64,000 nt of DNA. Origin: Brevundimonas mediterranea. Its GTDB lineage: Bacteria > Pseudomonadota > Alphaproteobacteria > Caulobacterales > Caulobacteraceae. A model generated the notes under the pieces. That model saw only the letters and a program-made list of their open reading frames with translations, was not told the DNA's origin and made no database searches. The DNA is taken from the NCBI RefSeq assembly GCF_014196125.1, contig NZ_JACIDA010000003.1, positions 124,001-188,000 on the forward strand, given 5' to 3'. Positions 52,828 to 60,777 of the stretch are shown piece after piece (the stretch's first letter is position 1; each line of letters begins with the position of its first letter). The position numbers and the translations under genes are program-made.

Positions 52828-53634
52828 TCAGCCCATCTCGCGGTTTCGCCGCACGGCCGCCGCGACCGTCTCGCCCAGCATCCGCGTCAGGCGGCCGTCC
52901 TTCGCCAGGGCGTCCAGCCCGGCGCGGGTCGAGCCGCCCGGCGAGGCGATACGGCCGATCAGGGCCTCCAGATCATCGTCGCCCATCGAATCCGCCGCCG
53001 ACCGCAGGGTGGCCCGCGCCAGGACGTCGGCGGTCGCCGAATCCAGACCGGCCGACTCACCGGCCCGCGCCAGGGCTTCAGTGAAGGCGTAGAAATAGGC
53101 CGCGCCCGATCCAGCCACCGCCGTCGCCGCATCCATCAGGGCCTCGCCCGCTAGGACGACCGTCTCGGCCATCGGCTCGAACAAGGCCCGCCCCAAAGCC
53201 TGCGCCCGATCATCCGCCGACCAGACCGAGGCCACGCCGCGCCCCCGCGACACCCCGGTCGTCGGCATCACGCGCACGATGGGCCAACCGCCGATCCCCT
53301 CGGCCAGTGTGGGCGCCGTCACCCCCGCCATGACCGACAGGATCACGGCCTGATCGTTCAGGAAGGGCAGCAGCGGGGTCACCACCTCGCGCCAGATCGC
53401 CGGCTTGACCGCCAGCACGATCACGCTCGCCCCGGTCAAGGCCTCAAGCGGCGGATTGATCCGCGCGCCCTGGGCCCGCGCGGCCTCGGCGGCGGGCTTT
53501 TCCGACGGACTGAGAATGATCAGATCGGCCGGCGCGACCGTCTCCGTCAGCAGCCAGCCTTCCAGAATGGCCGAGCCCAGCCGGCCGCAGCCGACCAGGA
53601 CGACAGGTCCCCCGGACCGGACGGACCCCGCCAT
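52828..53634 (-). CDS. proC: Pyrroline-5-carboxylate reductase
   Basis: A 268-residue NAD(P)H enzyme for the last step of proline synthesis. The N-terminal Rossmann motif is V-G-C-G-R-L-G-S-A near residues 14-22, a slight variant of GxGxMG. The C-terminal dimer domain has the VAGSGAAYFYAF and AGLDSATADVLARATL stretches and the PROSITE-like ASPGGSTRAGLDAL. ATG 53634 overlaps the YbjN stop (TGATG). Confidence 0.92.
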   Translation of the reverse strand: MAGSVRSGGPVVLVGCGRLGSAILEGWLLTETVAPADLIILSPSEKPAAEAARAQGARINPPLEALTGASVIVLAVKPAIWREVVTPLLPFLNDQAVILSVMAGVTAPTLAEGIGGWPIVRVMPTTGVSRGRGVASVWSADDRAQALGRALFEPMAETVVLAGEALMDAATAVAGSGAAYFYAFTEALARAGESAGLDSATADVLARATLRSAADSMGDDDLEALIGRIASPGGSTRAGLDALAKDGRLTRMLGETVAAAVRRNREMG

Positions 53635-54140
53635 CAAGCGTTGCCGACGGTCTCGAACAGGCAGGCGTCGATGGCCTCCTGCGGCTTCTTGTTCCCGCGC
53701 ACCATGAAGTCGAAGGCGGGATAATAGCGATCCGCCGCCTCGATGGCCGCATCGATCATCGACGCCGCCTGGGCCAGAGTCGGGCGCTCGCCCATCGGCA
53801 GGGCCAGCGAATGACGGAAGACGATCTCGCCGTCCTCGGCCCAGACCTCGAAATGCCCCATCCAGGTGCGCTGGTTGATCAGGCCGACCAGTTCATAGGC
53901 GGCCGTCTTGCGGCTCTTGGCCACACGCAGATCCAGGGCGCAGCACAGCTGAAGACAATCGCCCTCGGGCCGCCAGGCGAACCAGAGCTCGTAATCCTTC
54001 CAGTCCCCCGCCAGGGCGAAGGCCAGGTCGCCATCGTCGGTGCGGTCGAACGGGAGGTTCTCGGCCGTGAGGACATGCTCGACGACCTCAAGCGGGTCGA
54101 AGGGCGTGTCCATTTCCTCGGGCCGGGCGATGTCCATCAA
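53634..54140 (-). CDS. YbjN-domain protein
   Basis: A 168-residue cytoplasmic YbjN-family protein. The middle and end show FEVWAEDGEIVFRHSLALP and the C-terminal MIDAAIEAADRYYPAFDFMV. YbjN proteins are type III secretion chaperone-like regulators in enterobacteria with no fixed role. A CtrA-like box lies 39 bp upstream. It overlaps proC. Confidence 0.85.
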   Translation of the reverse strand: MMDIARPEEMDTPFDPLEVVEHVLTAENLPFDRTDDGDLAFALAGDWKDYELWFAWRPEGDCLQLCCALDLRVAKSRKTAAYELVGLINQRTWMGHFEVWAEDGEIVFRHSLALPMGERPTLAQAASMIDAAIEAADRYYPAFDFMVRGNKKPQEAIDACLFETVGNA

Positions 54141-54178
54141 GTCTCTCGATTCGCGCTGCGTCCGCGAGAATCGCGGCC

Positions 54179-54194
54179 GTTAACAGAGTGGTAA
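54179..54194 (-). promoter_or_regulatory. Candidate CtrA box before the ybjN-proC operon
   Basis: On the minus strand: TTAC-CACTCTG-TTAAC, one mismatch to TTAA-N7-TTAAC. It lies 39 bp before the YbjN ATG, at about the same distance as the box ahead of fliF. Sequence and place are right, but there is no other support. Confidence 0.4.
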
Positions 54195-54213
54195 GCCTGT
54201 TCGCGGATTCGGC

Positions 54214-54513
54214 TCAACCGGCTGCGTCCCCGGGTTGAGTTCCATCTGTGGACGTTCCCGCCGCTGGCTTGCTCGACGCCTTGGCCGCCGGCTTCTTCGC
54301 CGCCTTCAGTTCGGCGATCTCGGCCCGCAGGGCGGCGATCTCGTCCTTCAGCACATCGAATTCGTCGCGGCGGACCAGGTCCATCTCGGCGGCGATCCGG
54401 TCGGTCTGGGCGCGCCAGGCGGTCTTGGCCTCTTCTCCGGCCGCCTGGGCCAGGCCCATGGCGCCCGTCGTCAGCTTGGCGAACTCGTCCAGAATGGGGT
54501 TGCGGGTCTGCAT
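54214..54513 (-). CDS. UbiK-family accessory factor
   Basis: A 99-residue BMFP/DUF526 protein. The N-terminal helix (MQTRNPILDEFAKLTTGAMGLAQAAGEEAK) and a coiled coil (VLKDEIAALRAEIAELKAAKK) match UbiK, the trimeric helper of ubiquinone synthesis. A Lys/Ala/Ser/Pro-rich tail follows. Start at MQTRNP (54513); the open frame extends 40 codons without likeness. Confidence 0.85.
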   Translation of the reverse strand: MQTRNPILDEFAKLTTGAMGLAQAAGEEAKTAWRAQTDRIAAEMDLVRRDEFDVLKDEIAALRAEIAELKAAKKPAAKASSKPAAGTSTDGTQPGDAAG

Positions 54514-54668
54514 CGAAGGCTCCGACTCAAACGTCGTTAAGACAGGATCACCAATCATGGTGAACGAAACCTTTCTTTCTGCTGCTTCGGGGGCGCCATC
54601 AAGGACCCTTGAAAGCTGTGCAGCGCGACCCATGTAAATCTAGGTTCGGTGAACTCAGGATTTTGGGA

Positions 54669-54962
54669 ATGAGCGATATTGCTTCTGCTAGACGCCGCCT
54701 CGTTTTGTTGGCGGATGAACTTCGAATGGGAACCATCACGCCTGCAGACGCAGCCGATGAGATCGATAACGTGGTGATTCCACAGATGTTTCGAGCTCAA
54801 CCAGCTCGCCAAATCCAGAAGAAGTCCGTCAAGATGACCAAGCGATTGGGAAACCGCGCGAGACGGATCGCAGCCGCGTCGAATCTATCCACAGCCGAGA
54901 TCGCAGGACGCCTGAACGTGAATCCTGGCCGTGTGTCCGAGGCGCTCAATGGTCAGTGGTAA
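54669..54962 (+). CDS. Small helix-turn-helix-like orphan protein
   Basis: A 97-residue basic protein. The N-terminal 40 residues are helical and acidic; the C-terminal part (KMTKRLGNRARRIAAASNLSTAEIAGRLNVNPGRVSEALNG) reads like a helix-turn-helix that binds DNA. The gene and its flanks (about 54540-55010) are visibly richer in A/T than the surroundings, with many codons ending in A or T, which suggests recent transfer. It is divergent from ubiK and 63 bp before lgt. No family recognised. Confidence 0.6.
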   Translation: MSDIASARRRLVLLADELRMGTITPADAADEIDNVVIPQMFRAQPARQIQKKSVKMTKRLGNRARRIAAASNLSTAEIAGRLNVNPGRVSEALNGQW

Positions 54963-55025
54963 AATCAACGACGACGTCATTCGTCGAGCTTGCTAAAGCG
55001 AGGGCGTATTCATGAGGAACGCCCC

Positions 55026-55895
55026 TTGCCCTTTCCCGAATTCGATCCAGTCCTGATCCATCTCGGACCGCTTCCGATCCGCTGGTACGCCCTGGCCTAT
55101 GTCGCCGGCATCGTCCTGGGCTGGTGGTACGCCGCCCGTCTGGTCAAGACCGAACGCCTGTGGGCGCCGGGCAAGCCGCCGATCAACACCACGCAGCTGG
55201 ACGACCTGGTCCTGTGGATCGTGCTGGGCATCATCCTGGGCGGCCGCCTGGGCTACGCCCTGTTCTACAAGCCGATCATGTACGCCCAGCTGTTCACCGG
55301 CCAGACCCTGGGCGAGCGGTTCGAGCTGTTCCAGCTCTGGACCGGCGGCATGAGCTTCCACGGCGGCTTCCTGGGCGTCTGCCTGGCCATCGTCCTCTAT
55401 TCCCGCAGCCAAAAGATCGACATGCTGCGGCTCGGCGACGTCGTCGCCCCGGTCGTGCCCATCGGCCTGATGTTCGGGCGGTTCGCCAACTTCATCAACG
55501 GCGAGCTGTGGGGTCGCGAGACGACCGTCCCCTGGGCCATCCGCTTCTGCAACGCCCGCATCCAGCAGATGTACGGCTTCTGCCCCGCCGGCGACGCGCC
55601 TCGCCACCCCAGCCAGCTCTATGAGGCCGGCCTGGAGGGGATCGTGCTGCTGTCCATCCTGTCGCTGGGCATCTGGAAGTTCGATCTGCTGAAAAAGCCG
55701 GGCTATATCACCGGCCTGTTCCTGGTCGGCTACGGCGTCTGCCGCGCCGCGCTGGAGAATGTGCGCGAGCCCGACTACGGCATGCCCGACTTCCCGCTAG
55801 GCCTGACCATGGGGATGATGCTGTCCATACCGATGATCCTGATCGGCGGCTGGCTGATCTGGCGCGCCTGGAACCGGCCGCCCGTCGCCGGATGA
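55026..55895 (+). CDS. lgt: Prolipoprotein diacylglyceryl transferase
   Basis: A 289-residue inner-membrane enzyme that attaches diacylglycerol to the lipobox Cys of prolipoproteins. It has seven membrane segments, the HGG motif in MSFHGGFLGV and the signature GRFANFINGELWG. Start TTG 55026 (LPFPEFDPV) has GAGGAA 5 nt upstream; a TTG 12 codons earlier is weaker. It overlaps the next gene by 4 nt. It would process the lipoproteins seen here at 40380 and 34244. Confidence 0.93.
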   Translation: MPFPEFDPVLIHLGPLPIRWYALAYVAGIVLGWWYAARLVKTERLWAPGKPPINTTQLDDLVLWIVLGIILGGRLGYALFYKPIMYAQLFTGQTLGERFELFQLWTGGMSFHGGFLGVCLAIVLYSRSQKIDMLRLGDVVAPVVPIGLMFGRFANFINGELWGRETTVPWAIRFCNARIQQMYGFCPAGDAPRHPSQLYEAGLEGIVLLSILSLGIWKFDLLKKPGYITGLFLVGYGVCRAALENVREPDYGMPDFPLGLTMGMMLSIPMILIGGWLIWRAWNRPPVAG

Positions 55896-56977
55896 GCGCG
55901 GCCGAAACTTTGAAGACCCGTCTGGCGCGCGAGATCGCCCTGACGGGTCCGATGACGGTCGCCGACTATGTGACCCGCTGCCTGCATGATCCCAAGGGCG
56001 GCTACTACGCCTCTCGCCCGGCCTTGGGCGAAGGCGGCGACTTCATCACCGCGCCCCTGGTCAGCCAGATGTTCGGCGAACTGATCGGCCTGTGGGCGGT
56101 CGAGACCTGGAACCGGCTGGGTGCGCCCGAGCGGTTCCGCCTGGTCGAGGTGGGGCCCGGCGACGGAACCCTGATGAGCGACGCCCTGCGCGCCGCCCGC
56201 TTGGTTCCCGGCTTCCTCGAAGCCTGCGACCTTGTGCTGATCGAACCCAGCCCGCCCCTGCGCGAACTCCAGGCCAAGGCCCTGGCGGGCGCCGATCTGT
56301 CGCCCCGCTGGGTGCGCGACCTGACGCGGATCGAGACCGACGCCCCGGTCATCCTGATCGCCAACGAGGTTCTGGACTGTCTGCCCGCGCGCCAGTTCGT
56401 CCGCACCGAGGGCGGCTGGGCCGAACGCCGCATCGGCGTCACCGACGACAATGACCTGATCTTCGGCCTGATTGCGATTTCGGGCGGGTTCGAAAAACCC
56501 GCCTTCGAGATCGAGCCCGGCGGCGTGTTCGAGATTTCCGAACAGCAGGCGATCTTCGGCCGCGACCTGGCCGGGCTGATGAAGGCCGCCTCGGGCGCCG
56601 CCCTGCTCATCGATTACGGCCGCGCCCGACCCGAGGCCGGCGACACGCTTCAGGCCCTGCGCCGCCACCAGAAGGTCGATCCCCTGGCGACGCCGGGCGA
56701 GGCCGACCTGACCCAATGGGCCGACTTTCCGCGCGTGCTCGAGGCCGCCGTCCGCGCCGGCGCCGACGTCACCGGTTGCCTGACCCAGGGTGAGTTCCTG
56801 CGACGGCTGGGGATCGAAGCGCGCGCTGAACGGTTGAAGGCTGGACGGCCCGACGCCGCCCCTGTGATCGACCGCCAACTGCACCGCCTGACCGCCGAGG
56901 ACCAGATGGGAAACCTGTTCAAGGCCGCCGCGATCTTCTCCCCCCGCGCCCTGATCGTGCCGGGGTGGGACCTGTGA
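55892..56977 (+). CDS. SAM-dependent methyltransferase (MidA/NDUFAF7 family)
   Basis: A 361-residue DUF185 protein. Its SAM site is LVEVGPGDGTLMSDALRA near residues 83-100, and the family hallmarks are DPKGGYYASRPALGEGGDFITAP at 30-52 and IANEVLDCLPARQF at 152-165. NDUFAF7 methylates an arginine in complex I; the bacterial role is not settled. It overlaps lgt by 4 nt and pgeF by 4 nt. Confidence 0.9.
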   Translation: MSAAETLKTRLAREIALTGPMTVADYVTRCLHDPKGGYYASRPALGEGGDFITAPLVSQMFGELIGLWAVETWNRLGAPERFRLVEVGPGDGTLMSDALRAARLVPGFLEACDLVLIEPSPPLRELQAKALAGADLSPRWVRDLTRIETDAPVILIANEVLDCLPARQFVRTEGGWAERRIGVTDDNDLIFGLIAISGGFEKPAFEIEPGGVFEISEQQAIFGRDLAGLMKAASGAALLIDYGRARPEAGDTLQALRRHQKVDPLATPGEADLTQWADFPRVLEAAVRAGADVTGCLTQGEFLRRLGIEARAERLKAGRPDAAPVIDRQLHRLTAEDQMGNLFKAAAIFSPRALIVPGWDL

Positions 56978-57744
56978 GCGACCTGACCCCCATCACCCAT
57001 CCGCTGCTGACCGCCGCCGGCTTCGACCACGGCTTCTTCACCCGCGCCGGTGGTGTCTCGACCGGCATCTATGAGGGCCTGAACACCGGTGTCGGTTCGA
57101 AGGACGATCCCGCCGCCGTGGCCGAGAACCGCCGTCGCGTCGCCGCCCATTTCGGCGCCGACGTCAATCATCTGAACGGCTGCTACCAGATCCATTCCGC
57201 CGTCGTCCGCGTCGCCGACGGCCCCTGGCAGGGCGACCGACCCGAGGGCGACGCCGTCGTCACCGTTGAGCCCGGCCTGCTCTGTTCGGTCCTGACCGCC
57301 GACTGCGCCCCCATTCTGATGGCCGATCCCGAGACGCGGATCGTCGCCGCCGTCCACGCCGGCTGGAAGGGCGCCTTGGGCGGAGTGGTCCATTCCGCTG
57401 TCGCGGCCATACAGGCCCTGGGCGCCGATCCCCGTCACATCCGCGCCGTTGTCGGCCCCTGTATCGCTCCCGCCAGCTATGAGGTCGGCGTCGATTTCCA
57501 GGACCGTTTCGCCCACCACGACCCCGGCAGCGAACGCTTCTTCCATCCGGGCGAGACCGACGACAAACGCAGGTTCGACCTGCCCGGCTTCGTCCTGTGG
57601 CGCCTGCAACAGGCCGGCGTCGGCCAGGCCGTCTGGACCGGCCACGACACCTGCGCCGACGCGGCGCGGTTCTACTCCAACCGCCGGGCGTTTCAGCAGG
57701 GCGAACCGGACTTCGGCCGATTGATCAGCGTGATCGGGGTCTGA
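56974..57744 (+). CDS. pgeF: Peptidoglycan editing factor PgeF
   Basis: A 256-residue laccase-domain (YfiH/DUF152) protein. Conserved stretches are GFDHGFFTRAGGVSTG, NGCYQIHSAVVR (with Cys and His), TADCAPILM, HAGWKGALGG and GPCIAPASYEVG, supplying the His/Cys zinc site. PgeF removes wrong amino acids (L-Ser) from UDP-MurNAc precursors. Start GTG 56974 overlaps the previous stop (GTGA). Confidence 0.9.
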   Translation: MSDLTPITHPLLTAAGFDHGFFTRAGGVSTGIYEGLNTGVGSKDDPAAVAENRRRVAAHFGADVNHLNGCYQIHSAVVRVADGPWQGDRPEGDAVVTVEPGLLCSVLTADCAPILMADPETRIVAAVHAGWKGALGGVVHSAVAAIQALGADPRHIRAVVGPCIAPASYEVGVDFQDRFAHHDPGSERFFHPGETDDKRRFDLPGFVLWRLQQAGVGQAVWTGHDTCADAARFYSNRRAFQQGEPDFGRLISVIGV

Positions 57745-57763
57745 CTCAGGGCCTCGCGAACTC

Positions 57764-57786
57764 TCCATCCCCCGCTCGGGGAGGGA
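57764..57786. terminator. Hairpin between pgeF and lpxC, weak
   Basis: Arms TCC-x-TCCCC and GGGGA-x-GGA pair around CGCTC with one mismatch. It lies between the convergent stops of pgeF and lpxC and could end both transcripts. No clear T-run is present. Confidence 0.35.
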
Positions 57787-57802
57787 AAGGCTGATGCGCT
57801 TG

Positions 57803-58708
57803 TCAGCCCGCCTGCGCCATCTCCGGCACGCGTGTGACCTCGCGCCACGCATGGGGCGCGGCCAAAAGCGCGCGGACCAGCTTGTTGTTGACCGCGTGCC
57901 CGGCCTTGTAGCCTTCGTAACGGCCCAGCAGGGGCGCGCCCAGGACATACAGGTCGCCGATGGCGTCCAGCGCCTTGTGGCGCACGAACTCGCGTTCCAT
58001 GCGCAGGCCGCCGGGGTTCAGTATCTCGTCGCCGTCGATGACCACGGCGTTCTCCAGCGAGCCGCCGCGGGCCAGACCCGCCTGACGCAGGGCCTCGACC
58101 TCATGGGCGAAACCGAAGGTGCGGCAGGCCATGATTTCCTTGCGGAAGGTCGGCTCGTCCACGACGAAATCAATGATCTGGTTGCCGATCACCGCCGAAG
58201 GGAAGTCGATCTCGAACCGCATCTCGTAACGGTCGCACGGCATCAGGGCCGCGTGCTTGTCGCCCTCGGTGACGTGGACCGTCTCCAGAATCTCGATATA
58301 GCGCTGCGGCGTGGCCTGGGGGCGGAAACCGGCCCGGTCCAGCAGACGCACGAACTCCAGCGCCGACCCGTCCAGGATCGGCAGTTCCGGTCCGTCCACC
58401 TCGACCACGGCGTTCGATACGCCGAGCGCACAGAAGGCGGCCATCAGATGTTCGATGGTCGACAGCCGCACGCCAGCGCCGTTCTCGATCATGGTGTTCA
58501 GGCGGGCGTCCACCACGGCGTCGCCCGAGACGGGGATGCGGTTGTCGCGGTCGGTCACGTCGGTGCGCACGAAGACGATCCCCGCCCCCGCAGGCGCAGG
58601 ACGAACCGCCAACCGCACCCGGCGGCCGGTGTGCACGCCCACGCCGGCGATGATGGCCGGCGCGACAATGGTGCGCTCGTGATGGTCGTTTCTGACCGAC
58701 AAACTCAT
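57803..58708 (-). CDS. lpxC: UDP-3-O-acyl-N-acetylglucosamine deacetylase LpxC
   Basis: A 301-residue zinc deacetylase, the first committed step of lipid A synthesis. Zinc ligands are in STIEHLMAAFCALG (His) and FVRHKALDAIGDL (His and Asp), and the catalytic His in YKAGHAVNN. Start MSLSVRN at 58708; the longer frame is noise. It follows ftsZ on the same strand, the usual order in alphaproteobacteria, but a hairpin lies between. Confidence 0.94.
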   Translation of the reverse strand: MSLSVRNDHHERTIVAPAIIAGVGVHTGRRVRLAVRPAPAGAGIVFVRTDVTDRDNRIPVSGDAVVDARLNTMIENGAGVRLSTIEHLMAAFCALGVSNAVVEVDGPELPILDGSALEFVRLLDRAGFRPQATPQRYIEILETVHVTEGDKHAALMPCDRYEMRFEIDFPSAVIGNQIIDFVVDEPTFRKEIMACRTFGFAHEVEALRQAGLARGGSLENAVVIDGDEILNPGGLRMEREFVRHKALDAIGDLYVLGAPLLGRYEGYKAGHAVNNKLVRALLAAPHAWREVTRVPEMAQAG

Positions 58709-58842
58709 ACTCGCTTCAATCTGATTGCGTCCCGCCTCTAAGTGCGGATTACGCCCCACGACTGATCTAGCCCGCCCCTCGCAAGCTCGAAATGAAAGTC
58801 GGGTTTCGGATTGTTTCGTTATGGGACCGTCGCAATTGACAA

Positions 58843-58869
58843 CGCCCCGAAACCAGAGGCTTCGGGGCG
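58843..58869 (-). terminator. Terminator after ftsZ
   Basis: Arms CGCCCCGAA and TTCGGGGCG (9 bp) around a nine-base loop, 22 bp past the ftsZ stop. On the minus strand no long T-run follows, so it may be partly leaky towards lpxC. Confidence 0.55.
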
Positions 58870-58891
58870 CGACTTTCAGAATTTCAGCCGG

Positions 58892-60487
58892 TCAGTTTGC
58901 GAGCCGGCGGAGAAAAGAAGGGATCTCCAGATCGTCGTCGGCATGGCCCGTCTCGGGCTCGGCCTGGGCCTGAGGTTGCGTGGCCGACCGCATCTGCGAG
59001 GTCGGGCGTGGGCTGTAGGTCGGCTCGGGCTGCGGCTGGGCGCGCTTGCCGCGACCGAACAGGCTCCAGCCGCTGCGACGGTGATCGCGGTCGTCATAGT
59101 CGTCGACGGCCGGCTCGGGCGAGCGGGCGGCGTACAGGTCGCCCTGGGGCTCCGGCGCGCGTGTGGCTTGCGGGGCCGGAGCGCGGGTGGTTTCGTACTC
59201 CTCGACCCACGGATCGACGATCGGGTCTAGGGCGCGCGAGGTCGGTTCCGCGACGCGGATCACCGGCTCGGGCCGGGGCTCCGGCGCGGGAGGGGCCTGA
59301 AAGGTGGGGACGACGGGGGCCGCCTCGATCCGGGGCTCAGGCCGCGGTTCCGGGGCGCGTTCGGCGCGGACCGGCTCACGGTAGGGTTCGCGGGCGGGCT
59401 CGGGCGCACGCGAGGTCTGGGTTCCGTACAGGCCGCCGGCGGAACGGCGCGCGCCGTGATCCGCCAGGGGCGCGGTCTGGGAGGGCGCAGCCGGAGCCGA
59501 GGGTTCGGCGCGTTGCACGCCGCTCTCGTCCATGCCGGTGGCGACCACCGAGACGCGGATCTTGCCGTCCAGCGCCGGATCGAAGGCGGCGCCGAAGATG
59601 ATGTTGGCGTCGCCGTCCACCTCGGCCGAAATGGCGTTGGCTGCCTCGTCGACTTCCAGCAGGGTCATGTCCAGACCGCCGGTGATGTTCACCAGCACAG
59701 CCTTGGCGCCCTTCAGCGAGGTCTCGTCCAGCAGCGGGTTGGCGATGGCGTTCTGGGCGGCCAGCAGGGCGCGGTCATCGCCCGAGGCCTCGCCCGTGCC
59801 CATCATCGCCTTGCCCATTTCGGACATGACGGCGCGCACGTCGGCGAAGTCCAGGTTGATCAGGCCGGGCAGGATCATCAGGTCGGTGATCGAACGCACG
59901 CCCGAGTGCAGCACCTGGTCGGCCATGCCGAAGGCGTCGGCGAAGGTGGTGCGTTCGTTGGCGACGCGGAACAGGTTCTGGTTCGGAATGACGATCAGGG
60001 TGTCGACATAGCGTTGCAGCTCGGCGACGCCCGCGTCGGCCAGGCGCATCCGGTGACGGCCCTCGAAGGTGAAGGGCTTGGTCACGACGCCGACGGTCAG
60101 GATGCCGCGATCACGCGCGCACTTGGCGATGACGGGGGCCGCGCCGGTGCCGGTGCCGCCGCCCATGCCACAGGTGATGAACACCATGTGCGCGCCTTCG
60201 AGGTGCTGATGGATCTCGTCGGCGGATTCCTCGGCGGCGTTCATGCCGACTTCGGGGTGTGCGCCGGCGCCCAGGCCCTGGGTGATGGTTTCGCCCAACT
60301 GGATGCGGCGATCCGTCTTGGCGAAGCTGAGGTGCTGCGCATCGGTGTTGGCCACGACGAACTCGACCCCTTCGAGGCCGGCGTCGATCATGTTGTTCAC
60401 GGCGTTGCCGCCGGCGCCGCCGACGCCGAACACGACGATACGGGGCTTCAGTTCAGTGTGTTGCGGCTTGACCAATGAGAGCGACAT
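58892..60487 (-). CDS. ftsZ: Cell division protein FtsZ
   Basis: A 531-residue tubulin-like GTPase. The GTP-binding G-box is GGGTGTG at residues 109-115, and the T7 loop follows. The polymerising core ends near residue 320. A long linker (about 330-515) rich in Pro, Glu, Arg and Ala follows, and the conserved end peptide [11 protein letters not shown] binds FtsA. This is slightly longer than Caulobacter FtsZ because of the linker. A CtrA-like box lies about 100 bp upstream. Confidence 0.97.
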   Translation of the reverse strand: MSLSLVKPQHTELKPRIVVFGVGGAGGNAVNNMIDAGLEGVEFVVANTDAQHLSFAKTDRRIQLGETITQGLGAGAHPEVGMNAAEESADEIHQHLEGAHMVFITCGMGGGTGTGAAPVIAKCARDRGILTVGVVTKPFTFEGRHRMRLADAGVAELQRYVDTLIVIPNQNLFRVANERTTFADAFGMADQVLHSGVRSITDLMILPGLINLDFADVRAVMSEMGKAMMGTGEASGDDRALLAAQNAIANPLLDETSLKGAKAVLVNITGGLDMTLLEVDEAANAISAEVDGDANIIFGAAFDPALDGKIRVSVVATGMDESGVQRAEPSAPAAPSQTAPLADHGARRSAGGLYGTQTSRAPEPAREPYREPVRAERAPEPRPEPRIEAAPVVPTFQAPPAPEPRPEPVIRVAEPTSRALDPIVDPWVEEYETTRAPAPQATRAPEPQGDLYAARSPEPAVDDYDDRDHRRSGWSLFGRGKRAQPQPEPTYSPRPTSQMRSATQPQAQAEPETGHADDDLEIPSFLRRLAN

Positions 60488-60585
60488 TTCTTTTCCGACC
60501 TTCCGACCCTGACCCCTTCAAACCGATGCGACCGCCCCGCCGAATCACATTGGTTATGAGCGTGTTAAGGATTGCACCCATGAGG

Positions 60586-60601
60586 GTTAAGAGAAGGTTA
60601 C
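60586..60601 (-). promoter_or_regulatory. CtrA box of the ftsZ promoter
   Basis: On the minus strand: GTAA-CCTTCTC-TTAAC, the same pattern as before fliF (40360-40375), 99 bp from the ftsZ ATG. In Caulobacter CtrA represses ftsZ from a site at its promoter, so this fits. A GTTAAG half-site also lies at 60564-60569. The rest of 60488-60777 shows only the terminator below. Confidence 0.65.
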
Positions 60602-60726
60602 GGCGATAATGTGAGTCGGCCAGAAGAACAGCACAAACCAAAAGCTTGACCGTCGATTCGTCGAAATTTGCTAGATTGTCCCGACATCGGAATTGTCATG
60701 ACGTTTGGCCGGTCCGGAATTGAAAA

Positions 60727-60756
60727 TGGGCGGAAGACGTTTCCGCCTTCCGCCCA
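60727..60756 (-). terminator. Terminator after the large TonB receptor
   Basis: On the minus strand TGGGCGGAAG and CTTCCGCCCA pair over 10 bp with a ten-base loop, followed by TTTTC. It ends the receptor transcript about 22 bp past its stop, upstream of the ftsZ promoter. Confidence 0.75.
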
Positions 60757-60777
60757 CCTTTCAAATACAGCGACGAC

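Noticed and set aside
59200..59420. Direct repeats in the ftsZ 3' half
   Set aside because: They come from the Pro/Glu/Arg-rich coding linker and are not a CRISPR array or mobile repeat.
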